From Pseudonocardia benzenivorans CB1190 (GTDB lineage: Bacteria; Actinomycetota; Actinomycetes; Mycobacteriales; Pseudonocardiaceae), in assembly GCF_000196675.2 (NCBI RefSeq), contig NC_015312.1:744001-808000 (forward strand): a DNA stretch of 64,000 bases, given 5' to 3'. Positions 32,882-41,231 of the stretch are shown piece after piece; the stretch's first letter is position 1, and each line of letters begins with the position of its first letter. The translations under genes were made by a program, and so were the position numbers. The notes under the pieces are model-generated. The model saw only the letters and a program-made list of their open reading frames with translations. It did no database searches and was not told where the DNA came from.

Positions 32882-33475
32882 GTGTCCAACCGGCGCGAGG
32901 TCCTGCTCGACGCGGCGGTCCGGGTGCTCGGCGGCCGCGGGATGCGGGCGCTGACCCACCGGGCCGTCGACGCGGAGGCGGCCGTGCCCGTCGGCTCGAC
33001 CGCGAACTACTTCCCGAACCGGGAGTCGCTGCTCGGCGCGATCGTCGAACGGATCTCGGCCCGCGAACGCGCGAACTTCGAGGAGATCGCCAGGACGGTC
33101 TCGCCGACGACCCCGGCCGAGCTCGCCCGCGTCCTCGGTGCGGCGGCCCGCGACGCCGCGGGCGTGCACCGCGAGCTGACGCTCGCGCGGTACGCGATCC
33201 TCGTCGAGGCCGGGCACAACGCCGCGATCCGCCGGCGCGTCGCCGAGAACGGGAGCAGGGTCGATGCGTGGTTCGCCGTCTGGTTGCGGCTCATCGGGTC
33301 CCACGATCCCGGCCATCTGCACCTGGTCGCCAACTACCTCACCGGGCTGATCCTGCACCAGCTCGCCGTGCCCGACCCGGCGTTCGACCCGACGGCCATG
33401 ATCGCCGGCTTCCTCGAGTCCCTGGTCGCGGCCGTCGGCACACACGAGTCCGAGACCGCGGGGAGGACGATCTGA
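32882..33475 (+). CDS. TetR-family transcriptional repressor
   Basis: 197 residues. N-terminal helix-turn-helix at about 5-50 (REVLLDAAVRVLGGRGMRALTH; STANYFPNRESLLGAIVER), C-terminal ligand/dimer domain of the TetR_C_6 kind (LARYAILVEAGHNAAIRRR). The GTG at 32882 has no ribosome site and the likely promoter ends just before it, so the message may be leaderless. Two palindromes cover that promoter, implying autorepression. Stop and next start overlap (TGATG), so it controls its own operon including the downstream DinB-like gene. Confidence 0.88.
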   Translation: MSNRREVLLDAAVRVLGGRGMRALTHRAVDAEAAVPVGSTANYFPNRESLLGAIVERISARERANFEEIARTVSPTTPAELARVLGAAARDAAGVHRELTLARYAILVEAGHNAAIRRRVAENGSRVDAWFAVWLRLIGSHDPGHLHLVANYLTGLILHQLAVPDPAFDPTAMIAGFLESLVAAVGTHESETAGRTI

Positions 33476-34146
33476 TGACGCGCCAGGAACCCTGGAGCCC
33501 GGCCCAGATGGACCGCACCCAGGCATGGACCGCCATCGACGCGCACCGCCAGGACCTGGTGCGGCTGCTGGAGGATCTGTCGGCAGACGAGTGGCGACGA
33601 CCCTCGCTGTGCGCGGGCTGGACCGTCCGCCAGGTGGCCGCGCACATCGCGCTGCAGAACACAGGCTGGTCCGACATGCCACGGGCGATGGTCGACACGA
33701 TCCGGCACGGCGGGATGAACGCGGCGATCCATGCCGCGGCGTGCCGGCACGCGGAACTCCCGGTCGACGTGATCGTCGACGAGATCCGCGTCCGGATCGG
33801 GGTCTGGCGTCCGCTGCCGACCCTGACCCACCACGCGACCGCCATCGACTACCTCGTGCACGGGCAGGACATCGCCCTCCCGCTCGGGCGCACCCTCGCG
33901 ATGCCGCCACGGCTCGCCGCCCTGGCCGCCGACCGCGTGTGGTCGCACGGGGCGATGTTCCACGCCCGGCGGCGGCTGGCCGGATACCGGTTCGTGGCCG
34001 ACGACATCGAGTGGGCCGCCGGGGCGGGCCGCGAGGTCCGCGGGTCCATCGGCGCCCTGCTCCTGCTGCTCACCGGCCGCCCCGCCGCGCTGGACCGGCT
34101 GACCGGTCCCGGGGTGCCCGCGCTGCGCGCCCCCGCGGCGCCGTGA
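33475..34146 (+). CDS. Maleylpyruvate isomerase-family (DinB-like, TIGR03083 type) protein
   Basis: 223 residues. The opening (WTAIDAHRQDLVRLLEDLSADEW; SLCAGWTVRQVAAHIA) is the mycothiol-dependent isomerase/DinB-like four-helix bundle, with metal-ligand His candidates in VAAHIA, THHATAIDYLVHGQDI. Family members use mycothiol as cofactor, for isomerisation or detoxification. Coupled to the TetR gene, so its expression probably follows an inducing small molecule. Substrate unknown. Confidence 0.8.
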   Translation: MTRQEPWSPAQMDRTQAWTAIDAHRQDLVRLLEDLSADEWRRPSLCAGWTVRQVAAHIALQNTGWSDMPRAMVDTIRHGGMNAAIHAAACRHAELPVDVIVDEIRVRIGVWRPLPTLTHHATAIDYLVHGQDIALPLGRTLAMPPRLAALAADRVWSHGAMFHARRRLAGYRFVADDIEWAAGAGREVRGSIGALLLLLTGRPAALDRLTGPGVPALRAPAAP

Positions 34147-34148
34147 CA

Positions 34149-34223
34149 CCCGGCCGCGCCTCCGGAGCGGCGCGGCCGCGGGTGACGACGTGGGGCCCGG
34201 CGAACATCGCCGGGCCCCACGTC
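34149..34223. terminator. Two successive hairpins between convergent genes
   Basis: First: 10-bp stem CGGCCGCGCC (34151-34160) with GGCGCGGCCG (34169-34178). Second: perfect 17-bp stem GACGTGGGGCCCGGCGA (34187-34203), loop ACA, mirrored arm to 34223. Strong bidirectional terminator. Confidence 0.75.
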
Positions 34224-34279
34224 GATCGGGCCGCGTGCCGGTGCGTCGGGTCAGGAGGGGTTCCTGTCGGGCCGCAGGG

Positions 34280-34642
34280 TCACCCGGCGGCTGACGACTC
34301 CCCGGCTGCCTGCTGACCGGTGCCCTCGTGGGCGCGCACCGCGATCGGCGCCCCGGCGAGGTCCTCGTCGTTGCACAGCAACTTGACCTCGTAGTAGACG
34401 CCGTCGGGGCTGTCGTCGTAGTCGAGGTGGATGCCGATGACGTCGACGGGCTCCCCGAGCCACTCCTGGACCTCCCGCAGCCAACGGGCCGAACGCTCCA
34501 GGGCCGAGGGCAGGTCGTCGTCGCGGAATCCGACGGGCCGGAACGGTACGTCCTGGATCGCGTCGTGCCGGTGATCCGGCCGCGGGAGGCCGCGGGCCAG
34601 GCCGGAGTCGTCGAGGTCCAGGGCTACTGACTTCTCGCTCAC
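34280..34642 (-). CDS. Hypothetical protein
   Basis: 120 residues from GTG 34642 (VSEKSVALDLDDSG). Middle and end are well-formed and mixed in composition (PSALERSARWLREVQEWLG; VDVIGIHLDYDDSPDGVYYE; VKLLCNDEDL), so it is likely a real protein, though the ribosome site is weak. No signal peptide, helix or known domain. The codon-position pattern supports coding on this strand. Family not recognised. Confidence 0.6.
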   Translation of the reverse strand: MSEKSVALDLDDSGLARGLPRPDHRHDAIQDVPFRPVGFRDDDLPSALERSARWLREVQEWLGEPVDVIGIHLDYDDSPDGVYYEVKLLCNDEDLAGAPIAVRAHEGTGQQAAGESSAAG

Positions 34643-34765
34643 CCGTCCAGGATGGCCGCGCCGCCGCGGGCCGGGCAACTCGGCACCTCCGAGCGGGGAC
34701 GAGACGCACGACCTCGCCGGTGCTCCTCGTCCGGTGAACGCGGTGACACGGGCCGAGCGACCGCG

Positions 34766-34933
34766 GACGGCCACCTGTCCCGGCACATCTTGGGCGGCAA
34801 CGGGATCTCCGGCGAGTACTCGCCGCTGCGGCACGCCAACAACCTCGAGTCGGTGCGAACCTACGAGGGCACCGACGAGGTCCACACCCTCGTCGTCGGC
34901 CAGGCGCTCACCGGGCAGGCCGCCTACCGGTGA
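34766..34933 (+). pseudogene. Remnant of an acyl-CoA dehydrogenase C-terminus
   Basis: The last 55 residues of this frame (SRHILGGNGISGEYSPLRHA; NLESVRTYEGTDEVHTLVVG) match the end of glutaryl-CoA dehydrogenase-type acyl-CoA dehydrogenases: the GGNGIS loop, the NLE.V.TYEGT..VH segment that binds FAD in the partner subunit, and a normal stop. Upstream sequence in all frames lacks the rest, so about 330 residues are gone. It is closer to GcdH than to the two intact acyl-CoA dehydrogenases at 42 and 44 kb. Its end overlaps the end of the nucleoside hydrolase gene. Confidence 0.82.
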
Positions 34934-35901
34934 CCGGGCTGCGCCGCGTGCGCGACCCGGTCGAGCGTCGTCAGCCGCCGCAGGATCTCGGTGAGGACCG
35001 CGTCGACGTCGGCGTCGAGGGCGACCTCGACGGGTGCGCCGGGTGCCTCGGGGCGGCGGTCCGGGACCATGAGCCCCCGCTCCGGGCCCATCGTGCACGC
35101 GACGCCGAGCCGGAACGCGGTCGTCCGGAGCGTGCCCGGGACGGCGGCCTCGAGCACCGCCAGCGTGTCGTGCAGGACCAGGGCGTCGCGGCCGTAGCGG
35201 CCGAGGAAGGTGCTGCGGTAGAGCGCGGCGGTCCCGGCGAGCGTGGCGCACCGGGGGCCCGCCGCGGTGAGCTCGTCGAGCCACGTGCCCTCGACGGCGC
35301 AGCGCATGGTCAGGTCGAGCGGCACGAGGGTGACGGGCACGTCGGCCTGGGTGAGCACCCGGTGTGCCGCCTCCGGATCGGCGTAGATGTTGAACTCCCC
35401 GGCGCCACGGGTGTTCCCGCTGCCCAGCGACCCGCCCATCGCGACGATCCGCCCGATCCGGGGGATCAGCGCGGGGTGGCTCCCGAGCAGCAGCGCGGCG
35501 TCGGTCATCGGGCCCAGGCAGACGATCGTCACCGGGGCCTCCGCGGAGGTGAGCACGTCGGCCATGAGCTCGACGGCCGACCGGGCATCGCCCGGGCCGG
35601 GCGCGGGGAACGCGTCGGCGCGGAGCCCGAGACCGTCGACGCCGTGCCAGTCGGGCGCGGTCTCGGCCTGCGGGTGGACGAGCGGACGGACCGCGCCGGC
35701 AGCGGCCGGCACGTCGGCGCGGTCGGCGAGCGCGAGGATGCGCCGCAGGTTCGGGAACGTCTGCTCCCGGCCGACGTTGCCGAACGTCGCGGTCACTGCC
35801 CGCACGTCGCACTCGGGGCTCCGCAGCGCGAGGACCAGCGCGAACGCGTCGTCGACACCCGGGTCGGTGTCGATGATCATGGGGATCGGACCGCTCGTCA
35901 C
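34924..35901 (-). CDS. Inosine-uridine-type nucleoside hydrolase
   Basis: 325 residues. The calcium-site motif PMIIDTDPGVDDAFALVLAL at the N-terminus, GNVGREQTFPN, VCLGPMTDAALLL, GAGEFNIYADPEAAHRVL with the conserved Asn, and VPLDLTMRC are all family landmarks. Hydrolyses ribonucleosides to base plus ribose for salvage. GTG 35901 follows AGGAG at eight bases. It lies 28 bp behind a decayed LOG-family gene on the same strand; both would act in nucleotide turnover. Specificity (purine or pyrimidine) is not clear. Confidence 0.9.
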   Translation of the reverse strand: MTSGPIPMIIDTDPGVDDAFALVLALRSPECDVRAVTATFGNVGREQTFPNLRRILALADRADVPAAAGAVRPLVHPQAETAPDWHGVDGLGLRADAFPAPGPGDARSAVELMADVLTSAEAPVTIVCLGPMTDAALLLGSHPALIPRIGRIVAMGGSLGSGNTRGAGEFNIYADPEAAHRVLTQADVPVTLVPLDLTMRCAVEGTWLDELTAAGPRCATLAGTAALYRSTFLGRYGRDALVLHDTLAVLEAAVPGTLRTTAFRLGVACTMGPERGLMVPDRRPEAPGAPVEVALDADVDAVLTEILRRLTTLDRVAHAAQPGHR

Positions 35902-35929
35902 CGCTCGTCTCCTGTCGTCGGGCTCGTGG

Positions 35930-36351
35930 TCAGGAGCCTTCCACCGGCTCCCACCGCCGGTCATGTCGAGGCTGCCACGCCCGCAGCCGGTCGAGCAGCG
36001 TGGCGGGGTCGGTCGCGGAGAGGACGAGTGCGCAGTCGGCCGCGCGGAGGAAGCCCTGCTCGACGGCGTGGTCGAGGAAGCGGAGGAAATGGTCGTAGTA
36101 CCCGGCGGTGTCGAGCAGCGCCGTCGGCTTCGCGTGGATGCCCAGCTGCGACCAGGCAGGGCGTCCGCGAGCCCACCCGGCCCCCGGCGGCGAGAACGGC
36201 GTCGGCGAGTGCGCCCATCGTGCCGACGGCGGCGCCCCCGTCCACGAGCCCGATGCCGTCGGTGGCGAGCCGGGTGCCGAGCCGTCGTGCGGCGTCGAGG
36301 TAGGCCGACGTTCGATCCGCAGAACACGCACAGGGTGTCGATCGTGCCCAC
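35930..36351 (-). pseudogene. Decayed LOG-family phosphoribohydrolase gene
   Basis: Reading across three frames rebuilds a LOG (TIGR00730) protein: GTG 36351 gives LCVFCGSNVGL, a shift near 36303 continues with YLDAARRLGTRLATDG and GIGLVDGGAAVGTMGAL, then a second shift near 36160 joins SQLGIHAKPTALLDTAGYYD and FLDHAVEQGF to the stop. About 60 central residues are missing, including the catalytic PGGxGTxxE motif, so the gene cannot make an active enzyme. The start still has a good ribosome site (GAGGTG), consistent with recent decay. Confidence 0.85.
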
Positions 36352-36599
36352 AGGTCACCTCGGGCGTCGACGTGGCGTTCGGTCGATCGCGGACCGACCG
36401 GCCGGGCAGTGGAGTGGCGAGCGGGGAGAGAAACGTTTCTGTCACTGTGGAGTCCGAACGCGAACGCGGTCAACGACGGACGGCGGCTGCCGAATCGGAG
36501 TGGTCATGGCTCACGCCACTCAAGAAGGCCTGCGAGGATAGAATCGATTCACGAGGCAAGGGTCCGCTCGCTCGCCGGTCGGCCGCGAGGCCCCGGAGG

Positions 36600-37535
36600 T
36601 CAGGCCGGGAAGACGGTGGTCCAGTCGTTCCTGATGCTCGCGACGGTCCAGTTGTCGGTCTTCGCCCGCGAGAGCGCCTCCTCGGCGCCGGCGGTGTAGG
36701 CGAACTCGCGCTCGGGGTCGTCGTGCAGCAGGAGGAGCCGCAGGGTGGGCGCGTCGGGGCGGTGGGTGAACTCGAGCATCGGGACGTCACCGTTGGAGTT
36801 GCCGGCGGCGAGGAGGGGACGGCGGCCGGTGCGGTTCCAGATCCGGATCGGCTTCTCGGGGCCGTCGTCGAGGTAGTCGGCCTCGGGCCTGTGCGTGATC
36901 GTCCCGCCGACGTCGTTGCTGGTGTAGGTGAAGGTGCTGCTGCTGCCGATCACGCGCTCGCGGGGGATGGCGTACATGTCCTGGCTGACCGGACGTATGA
37001 AGTCGCGGCCGCCGCCGGAGGCGATGTAGGTCGTGAACCCGTTGTCGGTCAGGTGGTCGAGCAGCTCGACCATCGGGGCGTAGGCGCAGCGCAGGTAGCC
37101 GCGACCGAGTGTGGGGTGGGTCGCGGTGCGCAGGAACGTGTCGGCCTGGCGTTCGAAGTCCTCCACGCTGATCCCGGCGTAGGCGGCGAGGATCCCGCCC
37201 GCCAGCGTCCGCACATCGGTGTCGTCCCCGGCGTAGTGCGCGGTCATCAGGGAGGCGAACCAGCCGAGGTCACCGGTGGCGGCGGCCGCCCACGGCTGAC
37301 GTTCGCGCAGCTCCGGTCGTGCCTCCGCCATCTCGGTGAGCCGGCGCAGGATGAAGTCGAGCTGGATGGGCATCGGCTTCTCGCACCAGAGGGTGCCGTC
37401 GTTGTCGAACACGGCGACGCGTTCCTCGACCGGCACCGGCGGGGATCCGTCCTCGCCGCAGGTGCGCCGGACGAAGTCGAGGACGGCGTCCTTCGTCGGT
37501 CCGTCGCGCCACGTCGCGAGTGGGGTGTCGGCCAC
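36600..37535 (-). CDS. HAD-superfamily hydrolase
   Basis: 311 residues. Motif I FDNDGTLWCEKP (nucleophile and acid Asp, near 43-54), motif II TYIASGGGRDF, motif IV GNSNGDVPML with DDP further on. The large helical insertion between motifs I and II is of the phosphoserine-phosphatase-like C1 type. Probably a cytosolic phosphatase. ATG 37535 lies 84 bp behind the formylglycine-generating enzyme gene on the same strand, so it may be read with it. Substrate unknown. Confidence 0.87.
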   Translation of the reverse strand: MADTPLATWRDGPTKDAVLDFVRRTCGEDGSPPVPVEERVAVFDNDGTLWCEKPMPIQLDFILRRLTEMAEARPELRERQPWAAAATGDLGWFASLMTAHYAGDDTDVRTLAGGILAAYAGISVEDFERQADTFLRTATHPTLGRGYLRCAYAPMVELLDHLTDNGFTTYIASGGGRDFIRPVSQDMYAIPRERVIGSSSTFTYTSNDVGGTITHRPEADYLDDGPEKPIRIWNRTGRRPLLAAGNSNGDVPMLEFTHRPDAPTLRLLLLHDDPEREFAYTAGAEEALSRAKTDNWTVASIRNDWTTVFPA

Positions 37536-37619
37536 GACTCGTCCTCCTGGGCTCGGTGCGCCGCTGCTCTTGCTCTGGTCCGACGACCGGGCGGCCGGTC
37601 GTGCTCGGGTGGGGGAGGG

Positions 37620-38528
37620 TCAGGGATCGGCCGCCATGCGGAAGCCGATGTTGCCGGCGCTGCTGTCGGGGGTGTTGGCCGAACGCGCGGCGCAGCGGTA
37701 GCGCCAGCAGTAGGACTCGTGGCAGAGGTAGGACCCGCCGCGCATGTTCCGTTGCCCGGGCCGGCCCGGGCCGAACCGGTCGGCACACCACTCCCAGACG
37801 TTGCCCGTCATGTTGTGCAGCCCATACCCGTTGGGCGCGAACGCGTGCACCGGCGCCGTACCGCGGTAGCCGTCCGCGCCGGTGTCGTGTGCGGGGAAGC
37901 GGCCTTGGAAGACGTTCATGCGGTGCTGGCCGCCGGGCGTCAGCTCGTCGCCCCACGGGTAGCGGGCGCCGTCCAGCCCGCCGCGCGCCGCGTACTCCCA
38001 CTCGGTCTCCGACGGCAGGCGCCCGCCGGCCCAGCGGCAGTACTCGCGGGCGTCGAGCCACGAGACGTGGACGACGGGATGGTCGCCGCGACCCTCGAGG
38101 TCCGACCGCGGGCCTTCCGGTCGGCGCCAGTCGGCGAGGTGGACCTGGCGCCACCACGGGGCCCCGACGACCGAGCGGGTCGGGGGGAACCGGTCGGGCA
38201 GCAGACCCACGAACACGAAGGACCAGCCCTCCCGTTCGGCCGTGGTGAGGTACCCGGTGGCGTCGACGAACGCCGCGAAGTCGTCGTTGCTCACCGCGTG
38301 TGCCGCGATCCCGAACGGCGCGACCCTGGCGACCCGCGTGGGGCCTTCACCGTCCTCGGGGTAGCGCTGCTCGTCGGAGCCCATCGTGAACTCGCCCCCG
38401 GCGAGCGCCACGAGTGCGGTCTCCGCCGGTGCGCGCGCGCCGGGACCCGGTTCCTCGACGGTGGCCCGGATGGTCGGCGAGGACGGACAGCAGCACGTGT
38501 CGCTGCCGGCACCGACGGGTCGGGTCAC
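37620..38528 (-). CDS. Formylglycine-generating enzyme (sulfatase-modifying factor)
   Basis: 302 residues, copper- and O2-dependent oxidase that turns the active-site Cys of sulfatases into formylglycine. Family motifs: GGEFTMGSDE, PFGIAAHAVSNDDFAAFVDA, HPVVHVSWLDAREYCRWAGG, RLPSETEWEYAARGG, NMTGNVWEWC, and GGSYLCHESYCWRYRC, whose two cysteines (about 269 and 274) are the copper-binding catalytic pair. The probable client, a Cys-type sulfatase, is the divergent gene at 38789. The N-terminal 40 residues have extra cysteines (DTCCC) and could start later. Confidence 0.95.
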   Translation of the reverse strand: MTRPVGAGSDTCCCPSSPTIRATVEEPGPGARAPAETALVALAGGEFTMGSDEQRYPEDGEGPTRVARVAPFGIAAHAVSNDDFAAFVDATGYLTTAEREGWSFVFVGLLPDRFPPTRSVVGAPWWRQVHLADWRRPEGPRSDLEGRGDHPVVHVSWLDAREYCRWAGGRLPSETEWEYAARGGLDGARYPWGDELTPGGQHRMNVFQGRFPAHDTGADGYRGTAPVHAFAPNGYGLHNMTGNVWEWCADRFGPGRPGQRNMRGGSYLCHESYCWRYRCAARSANTPDSSAGNIGFRMAADP

Positions 38529-38788
38529 GGCCCGACTATCGGCGGCCCGCCCACCTCATCGCATCACTCGCGAAGGGTGAGGGCCGCCGCCGCGCCGCGC
38601 CCCGCCCGAGCCTGGCTCGCTCACCCTCGCCGGGTGGTCCGTGGCGCGCCCCGGGCTGGGCAGGGTCTGAGTCCTCGCCGTCCTCCGCCTCACACCTCGC
38701 GCGGACCGGACCGCGCACGGGCGTGATCGGCGGGCCGGGTCCGCGGCGGCGCGCGTCCTGGTGACGAGGCGGCAGAGGAGACAGTTCC

Positions 38789-41164
38789 ATGGCACCACGA
38801 CCGTTCCGCGGTGTGATCAACGTCGACATCCGCGACTCGAAACCGGACTGGACGCCGTTCGAGCCGCCGAGAGCGCCCGACGGCGCGTCGAACGTCGTCT
38901 ACATCGTGCTCGACGACGTCGGTTTCTCGGCCATGTCCTGCTACGGCGGCCCGATCGCGACCCCGAACATCGACCGCATCGCCGACGACGGGGTCCGCTT
39001 CACCCAGTGGCACACGACGGCCCTCTGCTCGCCGACGCGGTCGTGCCTGTTGACCGGGCGCAACCACACCCGCAACTCGATGGCCTGCATCACCGAAGCG
39101 GCCGTCGGCTTCCCGAACGCGAGTGGCACCGTCCCGCCGGAGAACGGCATGTTGCCCGAGATCCTGGGCGAGCGCGGCTGGAACACCTACATGGTCGGCA
39201 AGTGGCACCTGTGCCCGACGGTCGAGATGAACCTGGCCTCGACCCGGCGGAACTGGCCGTCCGGGCGAGGCTTCGAGCGCTGGTACGGGTTCCTCGGGGC
39301 GGAGACGAACCAGTGGTATCCCGACCTGGTCTACGACAACCACCCGGTGGACCAGCCGAAGTCGCCGGAGGAGGGCTACCACCTCACCGAGGACCTCACC
39401 GACAAGGCGATCGAGTTCATCCGCGACGCCAAGACCATCGCGCCGGAGAAGCCCTTCTTCCTCTACTACGCCCCCGGTGCGGCGCACGCCCCGCACCACG
39501 CCCCCAAGGAGTGGATCAGCAGGTTCGCCGGGCAGTTCGACATGGGCTACGAGGCCATGCGCGTCCAGACCCTCGCGCGGCAGAAGGAGCTCGGGATCGT
39601 CCCGCAGGACACCGAACTGCCGCCCATCAACCCGCTCGGCACGCCGGAGACCCGCACCGGGCCCGACGGGCAGCCGTTCCCGCCGCTGGACGAGACCCGG
39701 CCCTGGGACTCGCTGGGCGACGACGAGAAGCGGTTGTTCACGCGGATGGCCGAGGTGTACGCCGGCTTCCTCGCGCACGCCGACCATCACATCGGCCGGC
39801 TGCTGGACTACCTGGAGGAGTCCGGACAGCGCGACAACACGATGATCATCGTGGTGTCGGACAACGGCGCCAGCGGCGAGGGCGGCCCCGACGGGTCGAT
39901 CAACGAGATGAAGTTCGCCAACGGCATCCCCGACGACATGCAGTCCAACCTGGCGATGCTCGACGAGCTCGGCGGCACGCGCACCTACAACCACTACCCG
40001 AACGGCTGGGCGATGGCCTTCAACACGCCGTTCAAGATGTGGAAGCGCTACGAGTTCAACGGCGGCACCGCCGACCCGTGCATCATCTCCTGGCCCACGG
40101 CCGGCGCCGCGGCCGACGTGGCGGGCAACGGTCAGCTGCGCCACCAGTACCACCACGCGATCGACATCGTGCCGACGATCCTGGACACGCTCGGCGTCGA
40201 GGCCCCGGACACGATCAAGGGTCATGTGCAGAGCCGGATCGACGGCGTCAGCATGCGTTACAGCATCGGCGACCCGTCCGCGCCGTCGGCGAGGACGACG
40301 CAGTTCTACTCGATGCTCGGCTCGCGCGGCATCTGGCACGACGGCTGGAAGGCGGTCACGACCCACCCCACGCTGAGCGGCTGGAGCGACTTCAACAACG
40401 ACACCTGGGAGCTCTACCACGTCGACGTCGACCGGGCCGAGCTGCACGACCTGGCGGAGGAGCAGCCCGACAAGCTGCGTGAGCTGGTCAGCCTGTGGTA
40501 CGCCGAGGCCGGCGACAACGGTGCCTTCCCGCTCGACGACCGGTCCGCGCTGGAGATCATGATCACGCCGCGCCCACAGGTGACGGCCGAGCGCGACCGA
40601 TACATCTACTACCCGAACACCGCCGAGGTTCCCGAGCAGCAGGCGGTCAACGTCCGCAACCGGTCGTTCTCGATCGGCGCGCTCGTCGACATCCCGGCCC
40701 CGGGCGCGCAGGGTGTGCTGTTCGCCCACGGCTCACGCTTCGGCGGCCACGCCCTCTACGTCAAGGAGGGCCGGCTGCACTACGTCAACAACTTCGTCGG
40801 TCTGACGGAGCAGAAGATCGACGGCACGGTCGACCTGCCGACCGGTGAGAAGCTGCTGCTCGCGGCCTCGTTCGACAAGGACGGCGAGGACCCCAAGGGT
40901 GTCGCCACCGGGATCCTGTCGCTCTACCACGCCGACCGGAAGGTCGGCGAGGGCCGGATCAAGACCCAGCCCGGGCTCTACAGCCTGGCCGGGGAAGGCC
41001 TGTGCGTCGGGCGCGACAGCGGCGAGGCGGTGACGTCGGACTACCCCGGCGAGCACCCGTTCGCGTTCACCGGCGGAACGATCCGGCGCGTCGCCGTCGA
41101 CGTCAGCGGTGACCTGTACGTCGACCTGGAGCGTGAGGCCCAGGCCATGATGGCGAGGGAGTAG
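38789..41164 (+). CDS. Cysteine-type arylsulfatase with C-terminal extension
   Basis: 791 residues. Metal site YIVLDDVGFSAMSCYG; sulfatase signature CSPTRSCLLTGRN with Cys80 to be converted to formylglycine by the neighbouring enzyme; second signature MVGKWHL; metal ligands in VVSDNGASGEGG. No signal peptide, so cytosolic like Pseudomonas AtsA. The last 220 residues form a separate beta-rich domain (SRFGGHALYVKEGRLHYVNN; SLYHADRKVGEGRI). Releases sulfate from an aryl or alkyl sulfate ester. ATG follows AGAGGAGAC. HAD, formylglycine enzyme and sulfatase likely form one functional unit. Confidence 0.94.
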   Translation: MAPRPFRGVINVDIRDSKPDWTPFEPPRAPDGASNVVYIVLDDVGFSAMSCYGGPIATPNIDRIADDGVRFTQWHTTALCSPTRSCLLTGRNHTRNSMACITEAAVGFPNASGTVPPENGMLPEILGERGWNTYMVGKWHLCPTVEMNLASTRRNWPSGRGFERWYGFLGAETNQWYPDLVYDNHPVDQPKSPEEGYHLTEDLTDKAIEFIRDAKTIAPEKPFFLYYAPGAAHAPHHAPKEWISRFAGQFDMGYEAMRVQTLARQKELGIVPQDTELPPINPLGTPETRTGPDGQPFPPLDETRPWDSLGDDEKRLFTRMAEVYAGFLAHADHHIGRLLDYLEESGQRDNTMIIVVSDNGASGEGGPDGSINEMKFANGIPDDMQSNLAMLDELGGTRTYNHYPNGWAMAFNTPFKMWKRYEFNGGTADPCIISWPTAGAAADVAGNGQLRHQYHHAIDIVPTILDTLGVEAPDTIKGHVQSRIDGVSMRYSIGDPSAPSARTTQFYSMLGSRGIWHDGWKAVTTHPTLSGWSDFNNDTWELYHVDVDRAELHDLAEEQPDKLRELVSLWYAEAGDNGAFPLDDRSALEIMITPRPQVTAERDRYIYYPNTAEVPEQQAVNVRNRSFSIGALVDIPAPGAQGVLFAHGSRFGGHALYVKEGRLHYVNNFVGLTEQKIDGTVDLPTGEKLLLAASFDKDGEDPKGVATGILSLYHADRKVGEGRIKTQPGLYSLAGEGLCVGRDSGEAVTSDYPGEHPFAFTGGTIRRVAVDVSGDLYVDLEREAQAMMARE

Positions 41165-41177
41165 CGGCACGTGCGTC

Positions 41178-41215
41178 CTCCGGGGGATCGGTGGGCGACA
41201 GCCGATCCCCCGGAG
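41178..41215. terminator. Perfect 14-bp stem terminator
   Basis: CTCCGGGGGATCGG (41178-41191), ten-base loop, CCGATCCCCCGGAG (41202-41215), between the convergent sulfatase and lipid-kinase-like genes. Confidence 0.75.
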
Positions 41216-41231
41216 CGGGCCGCACCGCGGT

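Noticed and set aside
38529..38788. GGGTGAG / CTCACCC inverted pair between the formylglycine enzyme and sulfatase genes as an operator
   Set aside because: Short arms far apart in GC-rich DNA; not better than chance.
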